Shown: positions 44,428-53,580 of the stretch, in pieces
Layout of the letters: each line of letters starts with the position of its first letter
Numbering within the stretch: the first letter of the stretch is position 1
Assembly: GCF_001447355.1 (NCBI RefSeq)
Contig: NZ_JXBW01000002.1
Coordinates: 45,136-109,135, forward strand
Source of the DNA: Alicyclobacillus tolerans
Lineage (GTDB): Bacteria; Bacillota; Bacilli; Alicyclobacillales; Alicyclobacillaceae
Length of the DNA: 64,000 bases
Direction of reading: 5' to 3'
Notes under the pieces: generated by a model
The model's input: only the letters and a program-made list of their open reading frames with translations
Database searches by the model: none
What the model was told of the DNA's origin: nothing
Program-made: the position numbers and the translations under genes

Positions 44428-46209
44428 TTACTTGTTCGAAACGGTCCAGTATTGCATTTCCGGAACACCAGTTGCACCGTTGTAGTACGGCAGAACGTTG
44501 TGTACGTTCGGTGCCACAACAGCCAACGTTGCGATATTGACGCCCCAGAGGAACGGCAACTGCTTAGCCGTGTACATTTCGTATTGGTAGAAATGCTGCA
44601 TCGTTTCCTGCTGTGTTGCATACGGAACGTGGGTAGCGTTGATCAAAGCGTCTTCCTCTTTATCGCTATAGCCAGTGCCCGAAGGCGCACCCGTGTTGAA
44701 CAGGCCTTCTCCGGACGGATAGAAGCCCGGTCCGTTGTATACCCAACCGGAGCCCGTAGCTAAATCCCAACTGTAGTCTTTCGGGTTGCTCGTCTTCGAT
44801 AGGAACGTCATAAACTCTTCGCCCTTAAGCGACACTTTGACCCCGATTTGCGCCCAATCCTGTTGCATTAACTCGGCTGCGTCCAACGAAGACTGATTGC
44901 CCGTCACATACATCAGCGTCAGATTCAGCTTCTGATTACCCTTCGTCATCACGCCATTGACAAGCTTCCAACCGTGCGATTCGAGCAATTGCTTTGCCTT
45001 GGTTGGGTTGTACGGATAAAGGTTGTTTTCCGCCGGATCATAGAACTGCGTTCTTGGCGTACCCGGAATCGGACCCGACAGCGGTTCAGCAAATCCTTTG
45101 TAGATACTCTTCGCAATCGTGTTATTGTCGATGCTCATCTGCAGAGCCTGACGGACATACAGTTGATCGAAGACACTCGCGTGTGGTGCCCCCGAGTACA
45201 TATTCATCTCCGTCCAGAAGATTCCAAATGGATATTCTGGCGTAATACTGTCACCCAGCGAGGTCAGCGCAGATTCAGATCCCAACTGGGATTGATCCAG
45301 ATAACCAACGTTGATTTGACCGCTGCGCAGAGCCGCGAATTCAGCAGCGTTAGAACCTTCGTACTGGAAGACAATCTTGCTCACCGTGCTCTTGTGTCCA
45401 GCGTAGCTGGGGTTCGGCGCAATGACCCAATCCTGGCTCGACTTCGCGCTGACCGGCTTAAACGGACCGTCAACGACCTTGTCAAACATCAAGTTGGTTG
45501 CATTGGCACCCAAGTACTTGATTTCATCCTCAATGTTGCTCTTGACATCCATATACGAAGCCGGGAGCGGCGTCAATTGAACAATGCCGTTGTATTCAAA
45601 CCATTGCTGGTTGGCCGGTTGCTTCAAAGTGATAGTAACCTCATACTTCCCTGTGGCCTGAACGCTCTTGATGCCATCCGGAATATCGCCTGTGCCGACG
45701 CCCACAAACGGCCAAGGAGCTGGGGCGTTTTTCGCGGAGGCCGCCTTAATGACGTTCCAAGTAAACAGAACGTCCTTCGATGTAACAGGTTGCCCGTTCG
45801 ACCATTTCCATTTCGGATTTATGAAGATGTGGTAAACGGTTCCTTGTTTGTTGTAGGTGATCTTCTGAGCTATCGAATTATTCCAGTTGATTGAGTAGTC
45901 GTTGTTCAACTGCAACATTGGGATATATAGCTGATCGACCAACTGTGAATTGTAGAGTGAGTCGTTTGCCGCATTAAAGATTGGCAAAAACCACGTCAGG
46001 TTTGTAGCAGGCGGCAACGCAAATTCGATCACGCCGCCAGTCGCCGTGCTCGCTGCCCCTGTTGTCGCCGTGTTCGTTGCGCTCTGATTTGCTGGCGTTG
46101 AATTGCCGGACGCGTTGCTAACGCCGGTCGTTCCACATCCAGCGACACCCAAAACAACAGCAGCCGCCGCGGCCGCAGACATGAGAACCCGTTTCTTTTT
46201 CTGCACCAT
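44428..46209 (-). CDS. Oligopeptide-binding-type lipoprotein without adjacent transporter
   Basis: 593 residues from the ATG at 46209 (GGGAGG at 6 nt). Lipoprotein signal with lipobox GVAGC, then a Thr/Ala/Ser linker. SBP_bac_5 body: FINPKWKWSNGQPVTSKDVLFTWN, VIAPNPSYAGHKSTVSKIVFQ, RQALQMSIDNNTIAKSIYKGF. It binds an oligopeptide or similar solute outside the cell. No permease or ATPase gene is near; it may serve an importer encoded elsewhere. It has its own promoter and terminator. Confidence 0.88.
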   Translation of the reverse strand: MVQKKKRVLMSAAAAAAVVLGVAGCGTTGVSNASGNSTPANQSATNTATTGAASTATGGVIEFALPPATNLTWFLPIFNAANDSLYNSQLVDQLYIPMLQLNNDYSINWNNSIAQKITYNKQGTVYHIFINPKWKWSNGQPVTSKDVLFTWNVIKAASAKNAPAPWPFVGVGTGDIPDGIKSVQATGKYEVTITLKQPANQQWFEYNGIVQLTPLPASYMDVKSNIEDEIKYLGANATNLMFDKVVDGPFKPVSAKSSQDWVIAPNPSYAGHKSTVSKIVFQYEGSNAAEFAALRSGQINVGYLDQSQLGSESALTSLGDSITPEYPFGIFWTEMNMYSGAPHASVFDQLYVRQALQMSIDNNTIAKSIYKGFAEPLSGPIPGTPRTQFYDPAENNLYPYNPTKAKQLLESHGWKLVNGVMTKGNQKLNLTLMYVTGNQSSLDAAELMQQDWAQIGVKVSLKGEEFMTFLSKTSNPKDYSWDLATGSGWVYNGPGFYPSGEGLFNTGAPSGTGYSDKEEDALINATHVPYATQQETMQHFYQYEMYTAKQLPFLWGVNIATLAVVAPNVHNVLPYYNGATGVPEMQYWTVSNK

Positions 46210-46322
46210 TTGTACCTCCCAGAAAATCGTCATACCAATCTGTAAACTAATTTAACAATTCACTCTCCGCACAATCCGCCAGTTTCATCGGAAGACGCGG
46301 ATAGTTCAGATAAACCTAGCTC

Positions 46323-46352
46323 ATTGTAAACTTTCGCGAATAGTTTTGTAAA
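46323..46352 (-). promoter_or_regulatory. Promoter of the orphan binding-protein gene
   Basis: On the minus strand TTTACA (46347-46352), 18 nt, TACAAT (46323-46328), each 5 of 6 consensus bases. The leader is about 110 nt; I see no riboswitch in it. Confidence 0.55.
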
Positions 46353-46434
46353 GATCGTACTGCATTTTCGTCAAGACAAGGAAGTTTCGTCTGAACTTTC
46401 GTAAAATAATCATACACGGACCTGTATATATACA

Positions 46435-46465
46435 CACTGCGGCCGGCATTTTCCCGGCCGCAGTG
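46435..46465. terminator. Strong hairpin after the DinB gene
   Basis: Perfect 12-bp stem CACTGCGGCCGG / CCGGCCGCAGTG, 7-nt loop, 7 nt beyond the DinB stop. The minus side continues TGTATATATAC without a T-run. Confidence 0.65.
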
Positions 46466-46471
46466 CACACA

Positions 46472-46915
46472 TCAAATCCCCAGAAGTTTCTTCACGAGTG
46501 GTATCTGACCGCGATGATGAGCCGTGTGAGCAATCGCGTAGGCGATGAGTTGCCGTTTATTGACCTCGCCAATACCGAGTTGGGCTCCAAATTGTGTAAG
46601 GTCCGGTTCCGTTAAAGCCTCGAGTGCATGTTTGGCAAAGTCCAAGTTATCAGCCCACAATGCCTTGATTCTGGGAACCTCCCACGACTCGGCTCGAAAT
46701 GGAGCACCCGCATCGAGCTCAGGAACTTCGCCTTTGACTTGCACAAAGAAGCGGCGCTCGACCAACGCGGCATGCTCGACAATCGAGGCGATATTGTTAA
46801 AGTTCGGCTGCGGCTTTTTGACCCAGTCGTCATCTGATAACCCTTCCAGCATCTTGTCGACGCTTGCGTGTACGTTTGCGAGCAGTTGATACAGATCGGC
46901 AACTTCCTGAATCAT
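46472..46915 (-). CDS. DinB-family four-helix protein
   Basis: 147 residues of the DinB/YfiT-like metal-binding fold. His residues in NNIASIVEHAAL and in AYAIAHTAHHRGQIP form the usual three-His site. Related proteins are thiol-dependent transferases or stress-induced proteins of unknown reaction. GGAGG and AAAGGAC precede the ATG. A single gene. Confidence 0.82.
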   Translation of the reverse strand: MIQEVADLYQLLANVHASVDKMLEGLSDDDWVKKPQPNFNNIASIVEHAALVERRFFVQVKGEVPELDAGAPFRAESWEVPRIKALWADNLDFAKHALEALTEPDLTQFGAQLGIGEVNKRQLIAYAIAHTAHHRGQIPLVKKLLGI

Positions 46916-47037
46916 GTCCTTTCGCCTCCAAAGCAGACAAAATTGTAGGGTGCAGGGCGTGTCAACATGTCATCATCCGACGGCTAACATACCACCCCAC
47001 GTATGCATCGTACATCAATTCAGGCCTAATATCTTCC

Positions 47038-47526
47038 TCACTGTCCTTCCACGTTGAGCCCGCGTCCAATCCCTTCAAGTGTCCCAAGCAAAAACGCAAC
47101 AGCACGATTGACGTCGGGTTTGGACAAAGTTCGCGCCAACTCCAGGAAGCTGACCTTCCTGCCACCGGCGATGCGTCGCTGCCCTTCCCCAACACCTGCT
47201 GCCAAGGCCTGTGTCAAAGTACGTACCACTTGCGGATCGAGCCCGCCTACCAGCTCGATAAATGCCATCGCATTTTGGATGGCACCGAGGACTCCAGGCT
47301 TCCTCACTTGTTCGAGAACAATCTCTGCAATTTGCTGTTTGGCACCGAACAAGCCATGTGCCAGATCCATAAGACCACTTCGTTGCATATCTTCGAGTAC
47401 GGTCAGTGCCGCCGCCAGCGCCTGTCCATGGCGAGCAACTTCAGTCTGCAGCTGACGCAGTGCTTCCACAACGCTCTCCTCTTCACTGATGGTTGGGCGC
47501 TCAACGGCTTGAATCGGTTGTGCCAT
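47038..47526 (-). CDS. DUF1641 protein downstream of formate dehydrogenase (YrhD-like)
   Basis: 162 residues from the ATG at 47526, with AAAGGAG 11 nt upstream; the longer frame overlaps fdhA. All-helical sequence with GLMDLAHGLFGAKQQIAEIVLEQ and NAMAFIELVGGLDP, then VGEGQRRIAGG, as in DUF1641 proteins, which usually stand next to formate dehydrogenase alpha subunits in Bacillales. It overlaps the end of fdhA by 26 nt. A chaperone or assembly role is conjecture. Confidence 0.75.
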   Translation of the reverse strand: MAQPIQAVERPTISEEESVVEALRQLQTEVARHGQALAAALTVLEDMQRSGLMDLAHGLFGAKQQIAEIVLEQVRKPGVLGAIQNAMAFIELVGGLDPQVVRTLTQALAAGVGEGQRRIAGGRKVSFLELARTLSKPDVNRAVAFLLGTLEGIGRGLNVEGQ

Positions 47527-50491
47527 CTTGCATTCTCTCCTTTGCCAGCCGCTCCACAGAAACATAACCCGGGCGCTTCCACTTGCGCCAAACCTCCACG
47601 CCCTGTTGCGGGCGGCGCTTCCCGTAACGCGGACGTGGCTTGTCCAGCGGCCGTCGGCCGCTCCGTTGTAAGATTTCCAAACGCACATAGGTCTCCTTAT
47701 ACGCAGGCGTATGTGTGCGCAAGTCGACCGCAGGACCGGTCAGCAAGTTAACAGCTGACTGTTCACTTACCGTATTCATCGGTAGATAAATCTCTTTGCC
47801 ATGCACGCGATCCGTCACCATGACCCGTACCTCAACCTGACCATGTGGCGATATCAAGCGCACCAGTGCGCCATCCTCAATGCTTCGTTCAGAAGCCAAT
47901 TCTGGCGAGATCTCGACAAACGTGTCAGGCACCTTGTGCGTGAGACCTGCTGATTGATTGGTCATGTTCCCTTCGTGAAAATGCTCTAGCAAGCGCCCAT
48001 TATTTAGATGTAAGTCGTATACGGCATCCGGCCTGTCCGGAGCAATCCAGTTGGCTCGGGCCAACTTTGCCCTGCCATTGGGGTGCGCAAATCGATCTTT
48101 GTACAACAAAGGCGTACTCGTTCCATCTTCGGCCACCGGCCAGATTTGGCTTGCATAGCCCTCCAGACGGTCGTATTGAATCCCTGCAAAAAGCGGCGCG
48201 ATCAACGATGCCTCCGCCATGATGTCAGATGGATGTGTATATGCCCAGTCAGCACCAAGGCGATTCGCAATGTCCATAATAATTTGCCAGTCTGGTCTTG
48301 CGTCCCCCAAAGGTGGAAGCACTTGATAAAGTCTTTGAACACGCCGCTCAGTGTTTGTAAATGTCCCCTCTTTCTCTAGGCTCGGGCTTGCAGGCAAAAC
48401 AACATCAGCAAATTGGGCCGTCTTTGACAAAAAGATGTCCTGCACGACGAAAAATTCGAGCTGACTTAATGCCGCATGTACGTGGTTGGCGTTCGCATCA
48501 ACCCACGCCATCTCTTCGCCCATCAGGTACATGCCACGCAACTCGCCGCGCACAATCGCATCGAGCATCGCCTGATTATCCATGCCAGGCCGCTCCGGCA
48601 ATTCCACGCCCCACACGGCGCCTAACCGCCTGCGGGCAGCCGCATCGGTGACGAGTTGATACCCGGGTAACCAATTTGGCAATGTCCCAAAATCGCATGC
48701 ACCTTGCACGTTGTTATGACCGCGTAAAGGGAAGGCCCCTGCCCCAGGACGTCCATAGTTTCCGGTTACGAGCAGGAGGTCACTGATTGCCGCGCTGGTC
48801 TCGCTGCCCCCGCGCTGTTGTGTGACGCCCATAGCCCACAGAACGGCGACGCCATCCGCCTCACGAATCATCTCAGCCATGCGCTTCAAAGTCGGAACCG
48901 GAATCCCTGTAACTTCTTCCGCGTATTGCAAGGTGTAGTCGCGAAGAGATTCCACATACGCTTCAAAGCCATCGACGCGATTGCGGATAAACGCTTCGTC
49001 GTGCCACCCCTCGTCGATGATGTAGCGCGTGATAGCCGACAGCCAGACGTGATCTGTACCCGGGTTAGGGCGGACGAATAAATCAGCGCGATCGGCCATC
49101 TCGTGGCGACGCAAATCTACCACAATCAACTTGTGCCCATGGAGCTTATGTGCGCGTTTGACTCTCGTCGCCAACACGGGATGTGCCTCTGCCGGATTGG
49201 CTCCAACGATGATGACAAGACCTGCTCTTGCGATGTCGTCAATTGTCCCCGAGTCGCCCGCCAAACCTACGGTGCGTAGGAGCCCGTCAGTCGCTGGCGA
49301 CTGACAATAGCGCGAACAGTTGTCGATATTGTTTGTACCGATCACGGCTCGCGCAAGTTTCTGCATCAAGTAATTTTCTTCATTGGTGACCTTGGAAGAT
49401 GATATAAAACCCAGCGCGTCAGGGCCGGATTCATTGCGAATCTCCCGAAACTTGCTCGCGATCAGATCCAAGGCCTCATCCCAAGTGGCCTCGCGGAAGC
49501 TGTCTCCCTGCCGAATAAGCGGCTTTGTAAGGCGCTCTCTGCTATTGACAAAATCCCAGCCAAATTTGCCTTTCACACACGTGGAAATGCCATTCACAGG
49601 AGCATCTATGCTCGGCTCCACCTTCAAAATATCGCGCCCCTTAGTCCACACATCAAAGGAGCAACCGACCCCACAGAATGTGCAAACGGTCTTGGTCTTG
49701 CGGATCCGCTGTTCCCGCATGGCAGATTCCATTTCTGAGATCGCAAAAATGCCACCGTAACCTGGTTCAACCGCTTTGATCAAATCAATCATAGGCGACA
49801 ATACGCGATCTGGGATGCCTGATAAGTAGCCGGCTTTCCCAAGCATCGACTGTTCCATGAGAGCATTGGTCGGACACACGGTCACACAATGGCCACACGA
49901 TACACAGGAGGATTGGTCGATGGGAACATCCTCATCCCAAATGACGCGCGGCATCTCGCGCTCCCAGTCGATAGATAACGTCTCGTTAACCTGCAAGTTT
50001 TGGCACGCCTCTACACAGCGGCCGCATAAGATGCATTGATCCGGATCGTAACGATAAAACGGATTTGATAGATCCTTCTCGTACCCTTTTGGTCGGTACG
50101 GATAAGCCTGATGCTCAATGCGCATCAACTCCGCTGTGTTATGCAACACACAATTTCCGTTGTTGTTATCGCAGACCGTACAGTACAGCATGTGATTCTC
50201 CAGGATTCGGTCCATCGCTTCTGTACGCGCTGATCTGGCTAACGCGCTCGATGTTGATACGCTCATGTCCGCCCTTACCGCGGTGGCGCAGGCTCTCACC
50301 AATTCGCCGTCGACTTCCACCATACACGTGTCACACGTTTGAATCGGCCCAAGTTGCTCGTGATAACAAATGTGCGGGTGTTCGATGCCAGCGTCCATCA
50401 TCGCCTGCAAAATCGTTTTGTCAGTCTTCGCTTCGATAGCTCGTCCGTCAATCTCGACAGTGTAGACACCTGTATCCAGCGATTGCGCCAC
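47501..50491 (-). CDS. fdhA: Molybdenum/tungsten formate dehydrogenase alpha subunit (FdhA/YrhE type)
   Basis: 996 residues from the GTG at 50491 (GGAGGGG at 5 nt). Domain order: 2Fe-2S ferredoxin-like (CYHEQLGPIQTCDTC ... ACAT, residues ~42-69), His/Cys 4Fe-4S (CTVCDNNNGNC, ~104-114), two 4Fe-4S ferredoxin clusters (CILCGRCVEAC, CVSCGHCVTVCP), the catalytic-domain cluster (CTFCGVGC, ~270) and the bis-MGD molybdopterin domains. The presumed metal-ligand Cys396 is in SRYCQSPAT, followed by Gln rather than the catalytic His of E. coli FdhF. It probably oxidises formate with electrons to NAD or quinone partners encoded elsewhere. A terminator-like hairpin precedes it. Confidence 0.88.
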   Translation of the reverse strand: MAQSLDTGVYTVEIDGRAIEAKTDKTILQAMMDAGIEHPHICYHEQLGPIQTCDTCMVEVDGELVRACATAVRADMSVSTSSALARSARTEAMDRILENHMLYCTVCDNNNGNCVLHNTAELMRIEHQAYPYRPKGYEKDLSNPFYRYDPDQCILCGRCVEACQNLQVNETLSIDWEREMPRVIWDEDVPIDQSSCVSCGHCVTVCPTNALMEQSMLGKAGYLSGIPDRVLSPMIDLIKAVEPGYGGIFAISEMESAMREQRIRKTKTVCTFCGVGCSFDVWTKGRDILKVEPSIDAPVNGISTCVKGKFGWDFVNSRERLTKPLIRQGDSFREATWDEALDLIASKFREIRNESGPDALGFISSSKVTNEENYLMQKLARAVIGTNNIDNCSRYCQSPATDGLLRTVGLAGDSGTIDDIARAGLVIIVGANPAEAHPVLATRVKRAHKLHGHKLIVVDLRRHEMADRADLFVRPNPGTDHVWLSAITRYIIDEGWHDEAFIRNRVDGFEAYVESLRDYTLQYAEEVTGIPVPTLKRMAEMIREADGVAVLWAMGVTQQRGGSETSAAISDLLLVTGNYGRPGAGAFPLRGHNNVQGACDFGTLPNWLPGYQLVTDAAARRRLGAVWGVELPERPGMDNQAMLDAIVRGELRGMYLMGEEMAWVDANANHVHAALSQLEFFVVQDIFLSKTAQFADVVLPASPSLEKEGTFTNTERRVQRLYQVLPPLGDARPDWQIIMDIANRLGADWAYTHPSDIMAEASLIAPLFAGIQYDRLEGYASQIWPVAEDGTSTPLLYKDRFAHPNGRAKLARANWIAPDRPDAVYDLHLNNGRLLEHFHEGNMTNQSAGLTHKVPDTFVEISPELASERSIEDGALVRLISPHGQVEVRVMVTDRVHGKEIYLPMNTVSEQSAVNLLTGPAVDLRTHTPAYKETYVRLEILQRSGRRPLDKPRPRYGKRRPQQGVEVWRKWKRPGYVSVERLAKERMQDGTTDSSR

Positions 50492-50531
50492 GGTGACCCC
50501 TCCAACATGGAAACCGAAATTTCTTTGCAAC

Positions 50532-50586
50532 AAAATAAAAACTCCACCAAAATCCACGCCAAAACAGGCTTGAATTTCGGTGGAGT
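50532..50586 (-). terminator. Terminator-like hairpin in the leader between DUF2294 and fdhA
   Basis: ACTCCACC / GGTGGAGT (50541-50548, 50579-50586) continues inward with one mismatch and an inner GCC/GGC pairing. On the minus strand it runs into TTTTTATTTTG. It is 72 nt after the DUF2294 stop and ~40 nt before the fdhA start. Confidence 0.65.
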
Positions 50587-50658
50587 AGCAAAAAGCACAA
50601 GCGGTACTTTTAGACCAATCCACATAGAGATTATGTTGATAGAAACAATTTATCACAC

Positions 50659-51030
50659 TCAGGACGGCGAGTCGAGTCCAAGTGCTTGATAAAAGACGTA
50701 GACCGTTACGGCCATGTCGAGATCGACATCAAAATCACAGAACAGCGTGACAAGCGACGCCCCGACCAACTGCTCGACGTGTGACTTTACTTTTTCATCT
50801 TTGTAAATTTCCTTGATAAACGTCGTTCGCAATTCACGGACAAGCCGACGTCCCTCTTCCGACTTGACCGCGAACTTCTCGACGCTTGTAAGATTGCCTC
50901 TAAGTTCACAAATCGCCCAAGGACCGACAAAGCGTGTAGTAATGTGCTCTGGACCTTTGCCAACGTGTTGTTTGCGCACTTCTCGAACCAAGTTGCTGAA
51001 TGCATGTGCTATCTTGATTGGTTGAGTCAT
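50659..51030 (-). CDS. DUF2294 protein upstream of formate dehydrogenase
   Basis: 123 residues from the ATG at 51030 (GAGGTG at 9 nt). Matches the DUF2294 pattern: an N-terminal helix (AHAFSNLVREVRKQHVGKGPEHIT), then TTRFVGPWAICELRGNLTSVEKF, a basic helix (EGRRLVRELRTTFIKEIY) and a beta-hairpin (GASLVTLFCDFDVDLDMAVTVYVF). Biochemical role unknown. First gene of the DUF2294-fdhA-DUF1641 unit, with a recognisable promoter. Confidence 0.72.
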   Translation of the reverse strand: MTQPIKIAHAFSNLVREVRKQHVGKGPEHITTRFVGPWAICELRGNLTSVEKFAVKSEEGRRLVRELRTTFIKEIYKDEKVKSHVEQLVGASLVTLFCDFDVDLDMAVTVYVFYQALGLDSPS

Positions 51031-51064
51031 GAAGGGCCCCACCTCGCGAAGAACTACCCCCATG

Positions 51065-51094
51065 ACTATACCCCTGCAGGACTAGGTATGGCAA
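51065..51094 (-). promoter_or_regulatory. Promoter of the DUF2294-fdhA operon
   Basis: On the minus strand TTGCCA (51089-51094), 18 nt, TATAGT (51065-51070), 35 nt before the ATG at 51030. Confidence 0.5.
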
Positions 51095-51149
51095 AGTCAC
51101 GAGTGAGTCGGGAAGTGCAATGTCTGCATCAATACGGGGTCTCATATTC

Positions 51150-51158
51150 TGCTATGAT
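51150..51158 (+). promoter_or_regulatory. Extended -10 of the TIGR01777 epimerase gene
   Basis: TGCTATGAT, a TGn-extended -10, 32 nt before the GTG at 51191; no clear -35. Confidence 0.45.
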
Positions 51159-51190
51159 AAGCCCAATCCACACTTCCGGAGGGATGCCGC

Positions 51191-52081
51191 GTGCGCATCG
51201 TCGTCATAGGCGGATCGGGCTTTATTGGCAGTCATTTATGCAAATACCTAGGGCTCGCAGGGCATCAAGTAACCGTCGTGCGGCGGCCCTATACCGTCGA
51301 ACGTCTACTTGCCCCTTGCACGACCAACGCTACACAGAATCTAAACACATCCTCCGACAAGGACCAAAGGTACGCCATTGTCAATCTGGCAGGCGCCTCG
51401 CTTAACCGCGGACGTTGGTCTGCTCACGACCGCAAGGAGATCCTCACATCGCGCGTTGCGACCACCAAAGCCGTCGTAACTGCCATCTTTCAGGCACCGC
51501 AGCCCCCTCATGCATATGTACAAGCATCAGCTATCGGCTACTACGGCACTTCATTCGACGCCACATTCACAGAAGACGATGCGCCAGGGGACGATTTTCT
51601 GGCCACCGTATGCACCCTATGGGAACAGGCGGCGCAGCCTGTCTATCAGCGTACGCGCGTTGTCTGCATTCGCTTGGGCATGGTTCTAGGCAAGGACGGC
51701 GGTGCCCTTCCTTCGCTCTTGCCGCTTTTTCGCATCGGCTTGGGCGGGACCGTTGGCAACGGTCGACAATGGGTATCTTGGATCCATGTGGCGGACGCGA
51801 GTGCCCTCATCGAATGGTCTCTACGAGACGACCGCGTCACCGGTCCGCTCAACGCGACGGCACCACATCCAGTGCAAATGCACGATTTCACCCGTGCGAT
51901 CGCGCGACAACTGCACCGTCCACACTTGTTGTCGGTCCCGGCCGCCATTCTTCGGTTGGCCCTTGGTCAACGAGCCCAATTGGTGTTGACAGGCCAGCGC
52001 GTTCTGCCTGCAAAAGCTGAGGCCCTCCACTTTCAGTTTGCGTTTCCTCATCTTGACGCCGCACTCGCTGACATCTTGTGA
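51191..52081 (+). CDS. TIGR01777 family NAD-dependent epimerase (YfcH/YfhF-like)
   Basis: 296 residues starting with GTG (GGAGGGA upstream). Rossmann start RIVVIGGSGFIGSHLCKYL, then VNLAGASLNRGRWS, TSRVATTKAVV, QASAIGYYGTSFD, RLGMVLGKDGGAL and WVSWIHVADASALIEW. The C-terminal DUF1731 part is typical. The family is related to sugar-nucleotide epimerases but its substrate is unknown. A single gene. Confidence 0.9.
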   Translation: MRIVVIGGSGFIGSHLCKYLGLAGHQVTVVRRPYTVERLLAPCTTNATQNLNTSSDKDQRYAIVNLAGASLNRGRWSAHDRKEILTSRVATTKAVVTAIFQAPQPPHAYVQASAIGYYGTSFDATFTEDDAPGDDFLATVCTLWEQAAQPVYQRTRVVCIRLGMVLGKDGGALPSLLPLFRIGLGGTVGNGRQWVSWIHVADASALIEWSLRDDRVTGPLNATAPHPVQMHDFTRAIARQLHRPHLLSVPAAILRLALGQRAQLVLTGQRVLPAKAEALHFQFAFPHLDAALADIL

Positions 52082-52174
52082 GCAGGACTTGTCTCCAGGC
52101 CTGTCCTGGACTTAAAATGAAACCGATTTCCTAACTACTTCGATGTACAAAACAACAAAGGAGGGAAAAACGCG

Positions 52175-53509
52175 ATGCGATCTCGTTTTCGCTGGGTTAT
52201 CATCGCACTACTCTTTTTCATCACGGTCGTCAACTACATTGACCGATCCGCCATCTCCTACGCCATCTCCGACATTTCCAAAGTGCTTCATCTGAATGCG
52301 GATCAAACGGGTCTCATTCTCGGTGCGTTCGGCGTCGGCTACATGATTACAACCTTCTTCGGCGGCATTTGGGTCGATCACGTTGGCGCCCGGCGAGCAC
52401 TGTTCTGGGCGTCGCTCCTATGGACCTTATCCATCGGCTTGACTGGTGCGGCTGTCGGCTTTGCCATGATCTTCTTGATGCGTATCCTGCTGGGCGTCGC
52501 AGAAGGCCCGAACTTCCCGGCGGTCAACCGGGCGGTAGGCGACTGGTTATCCAGTCGCGAACGCGCAATTGCGCTGTCAAATTCATTGGTCGCCGTTCCG
52601 CTGGCACTCGCCATCGGGGGGCCGGTTGCAACGGCACTCATCCTCGGCACATCGTGGCGCGGGATGTTCATCATCCTTGGCGTCATCGGCCTCATCTGGG
52701 TACCCGTGTGGTATTTTCTGTTCCGCGATTTCCCAGAGCACAGTAAGCGTGTCAATGATGCCGAGCTGCGGCATATTCGTGGCACAGATACAATCGACCG
52801 CAGTGTTCAATCCGCCGACATGCGCAAGGCACAAGCCCATCGCCTGCCATCCGGATCGTTGTGGAAATATTTACTTGCCAATCGCACGTTGATGGCGAAC
52901 AACTGGTCATTCTTTGTCTTTGGCTATTATCTCTTTTTCTTTATGACCTGGCTTCCGTCGTACTTTGAAAAGCAATACCATCTTAATTTGAAGTCGGTAG
53001 GTCTATTCTCGGTCCTACCCTGGGCATTGGCCACCATCCTGCTGTGGCTCGTGGGCTATTTATCGGACGGTATTCTAAAACGCACAGGTAGCTTGCGCCT
53101 TGCGAGATCGTACCCAATTTGGATATCGCAACTTCTGTCAGCCCTATGCGTCGTACCCCTCACCTTCACACATAACTTTACGATCGCGATTATCTTTATC
53201 ACACTCGCTGTCGGATTTGGCATGAGTTCCAACTCGACGTTCTACGCGATCAACGTCGATATGATGCGCGATCGAACAGGCACCGCACTTGGCGTCATGG
53301 ATACGTTTTTCGCGATTGCGGGCTTTCTCGCCCCTGTCATTACTGGCGCGATCGTCAATGCCACCGGGAGCTTCAACAGCGCCTTCTGGCTGATGGCGGC
53401 TTTGGCGGCAACATCGGTGCTGGCGGTTCTCTTTTTCCACCATCCAGATAAGCAAGCCCGAATTGATAACCCGGCGGTACCAGGGTCGGGACGATCCATT
53501 TCATGTTAA
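52175..53509 (+). CDS. MFS transporter, anion:cation symporter (ACS) type
   Basis: 444 residues, twelve spans. N-terminus VVNYIDRSAISYAI and motif A-like GGIWVDHVGARRALF with a RAxxNFPAxxR-like block (GVAEGPNFPAVNRAVGDWL) characterise the ACS family of sugar-acid/tricarballylate permeases (GudP, ExuT). AAAGGAGGG precedes the ATG. No sugar-acid catabolic genes are adjacent, so the substrate is open. Confidence 0.85.
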   Translation: MRSRFRWVIIALLFFITVVNYIDRSAISYAISDISKVLHLNADQTGLILGAFGVGYMITTFFGGIWVDHVGARRALFWASLLWTLSIGLTGAAVGFAMIFLMRILLGVAEGPNFPAVNRAVGDWLSSRERAIALSNSLVAVPLALAIGGPVATALILGTSWRGMFIILGVIGLIWVPVWYFLFRDFPEHSKRVNDAELRHIRGTDTIDRSVQSADMRKAQAHRLPSGSLWKYLLANRTLMANNWSFFVFGYYLFFFMTWLPSYFEKQYHLNLKSVGLFSVLPWALATILLWLVGYLSDGILKRTGSLRLARSYPIWISQLLSALCVVPLTFTHNFTIAIIFITLAVGFGMSSNSTFYAINVDMMRDRTGTALGVMDTFFAIAGFLAPVITGAIVNATGSFNSAFWLMAALAATSVLAVLFFHHPDKQARIDNPAVPGSGRSISC

Positions 53510-53531
53510 CGAAGTGAAAAACCACAAAACA

Positions 53532-53566
53532 CGTAACGGGAGCGTGCATCGTGCGCTCCCGTTACG
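53532..53566. terminator. Bidirectional hairpin between convergent genes
   Basis: Perfect 13-bp stem CGTAACGGGAGCG / CGCTCCCGTTACG with a 9-nt loop, between the MFS gene and the PfpI-family gene. Confidence 0.75.
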
Positions 53567-53580
53567 GATTTGAAAGCTTG

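Noticed and set aside
44974..45894. 306-codon + strand frame opposite the binding-protein gene
   Set aside because: Antisense shadow, Arg-rich and without any motif.
50492..50658. Molybdenum-cofactor riboswitch before fdhA
   Set aside because: The gap is short and holds just one hairpin with a U-tract; I see no multi-stem aptamer.
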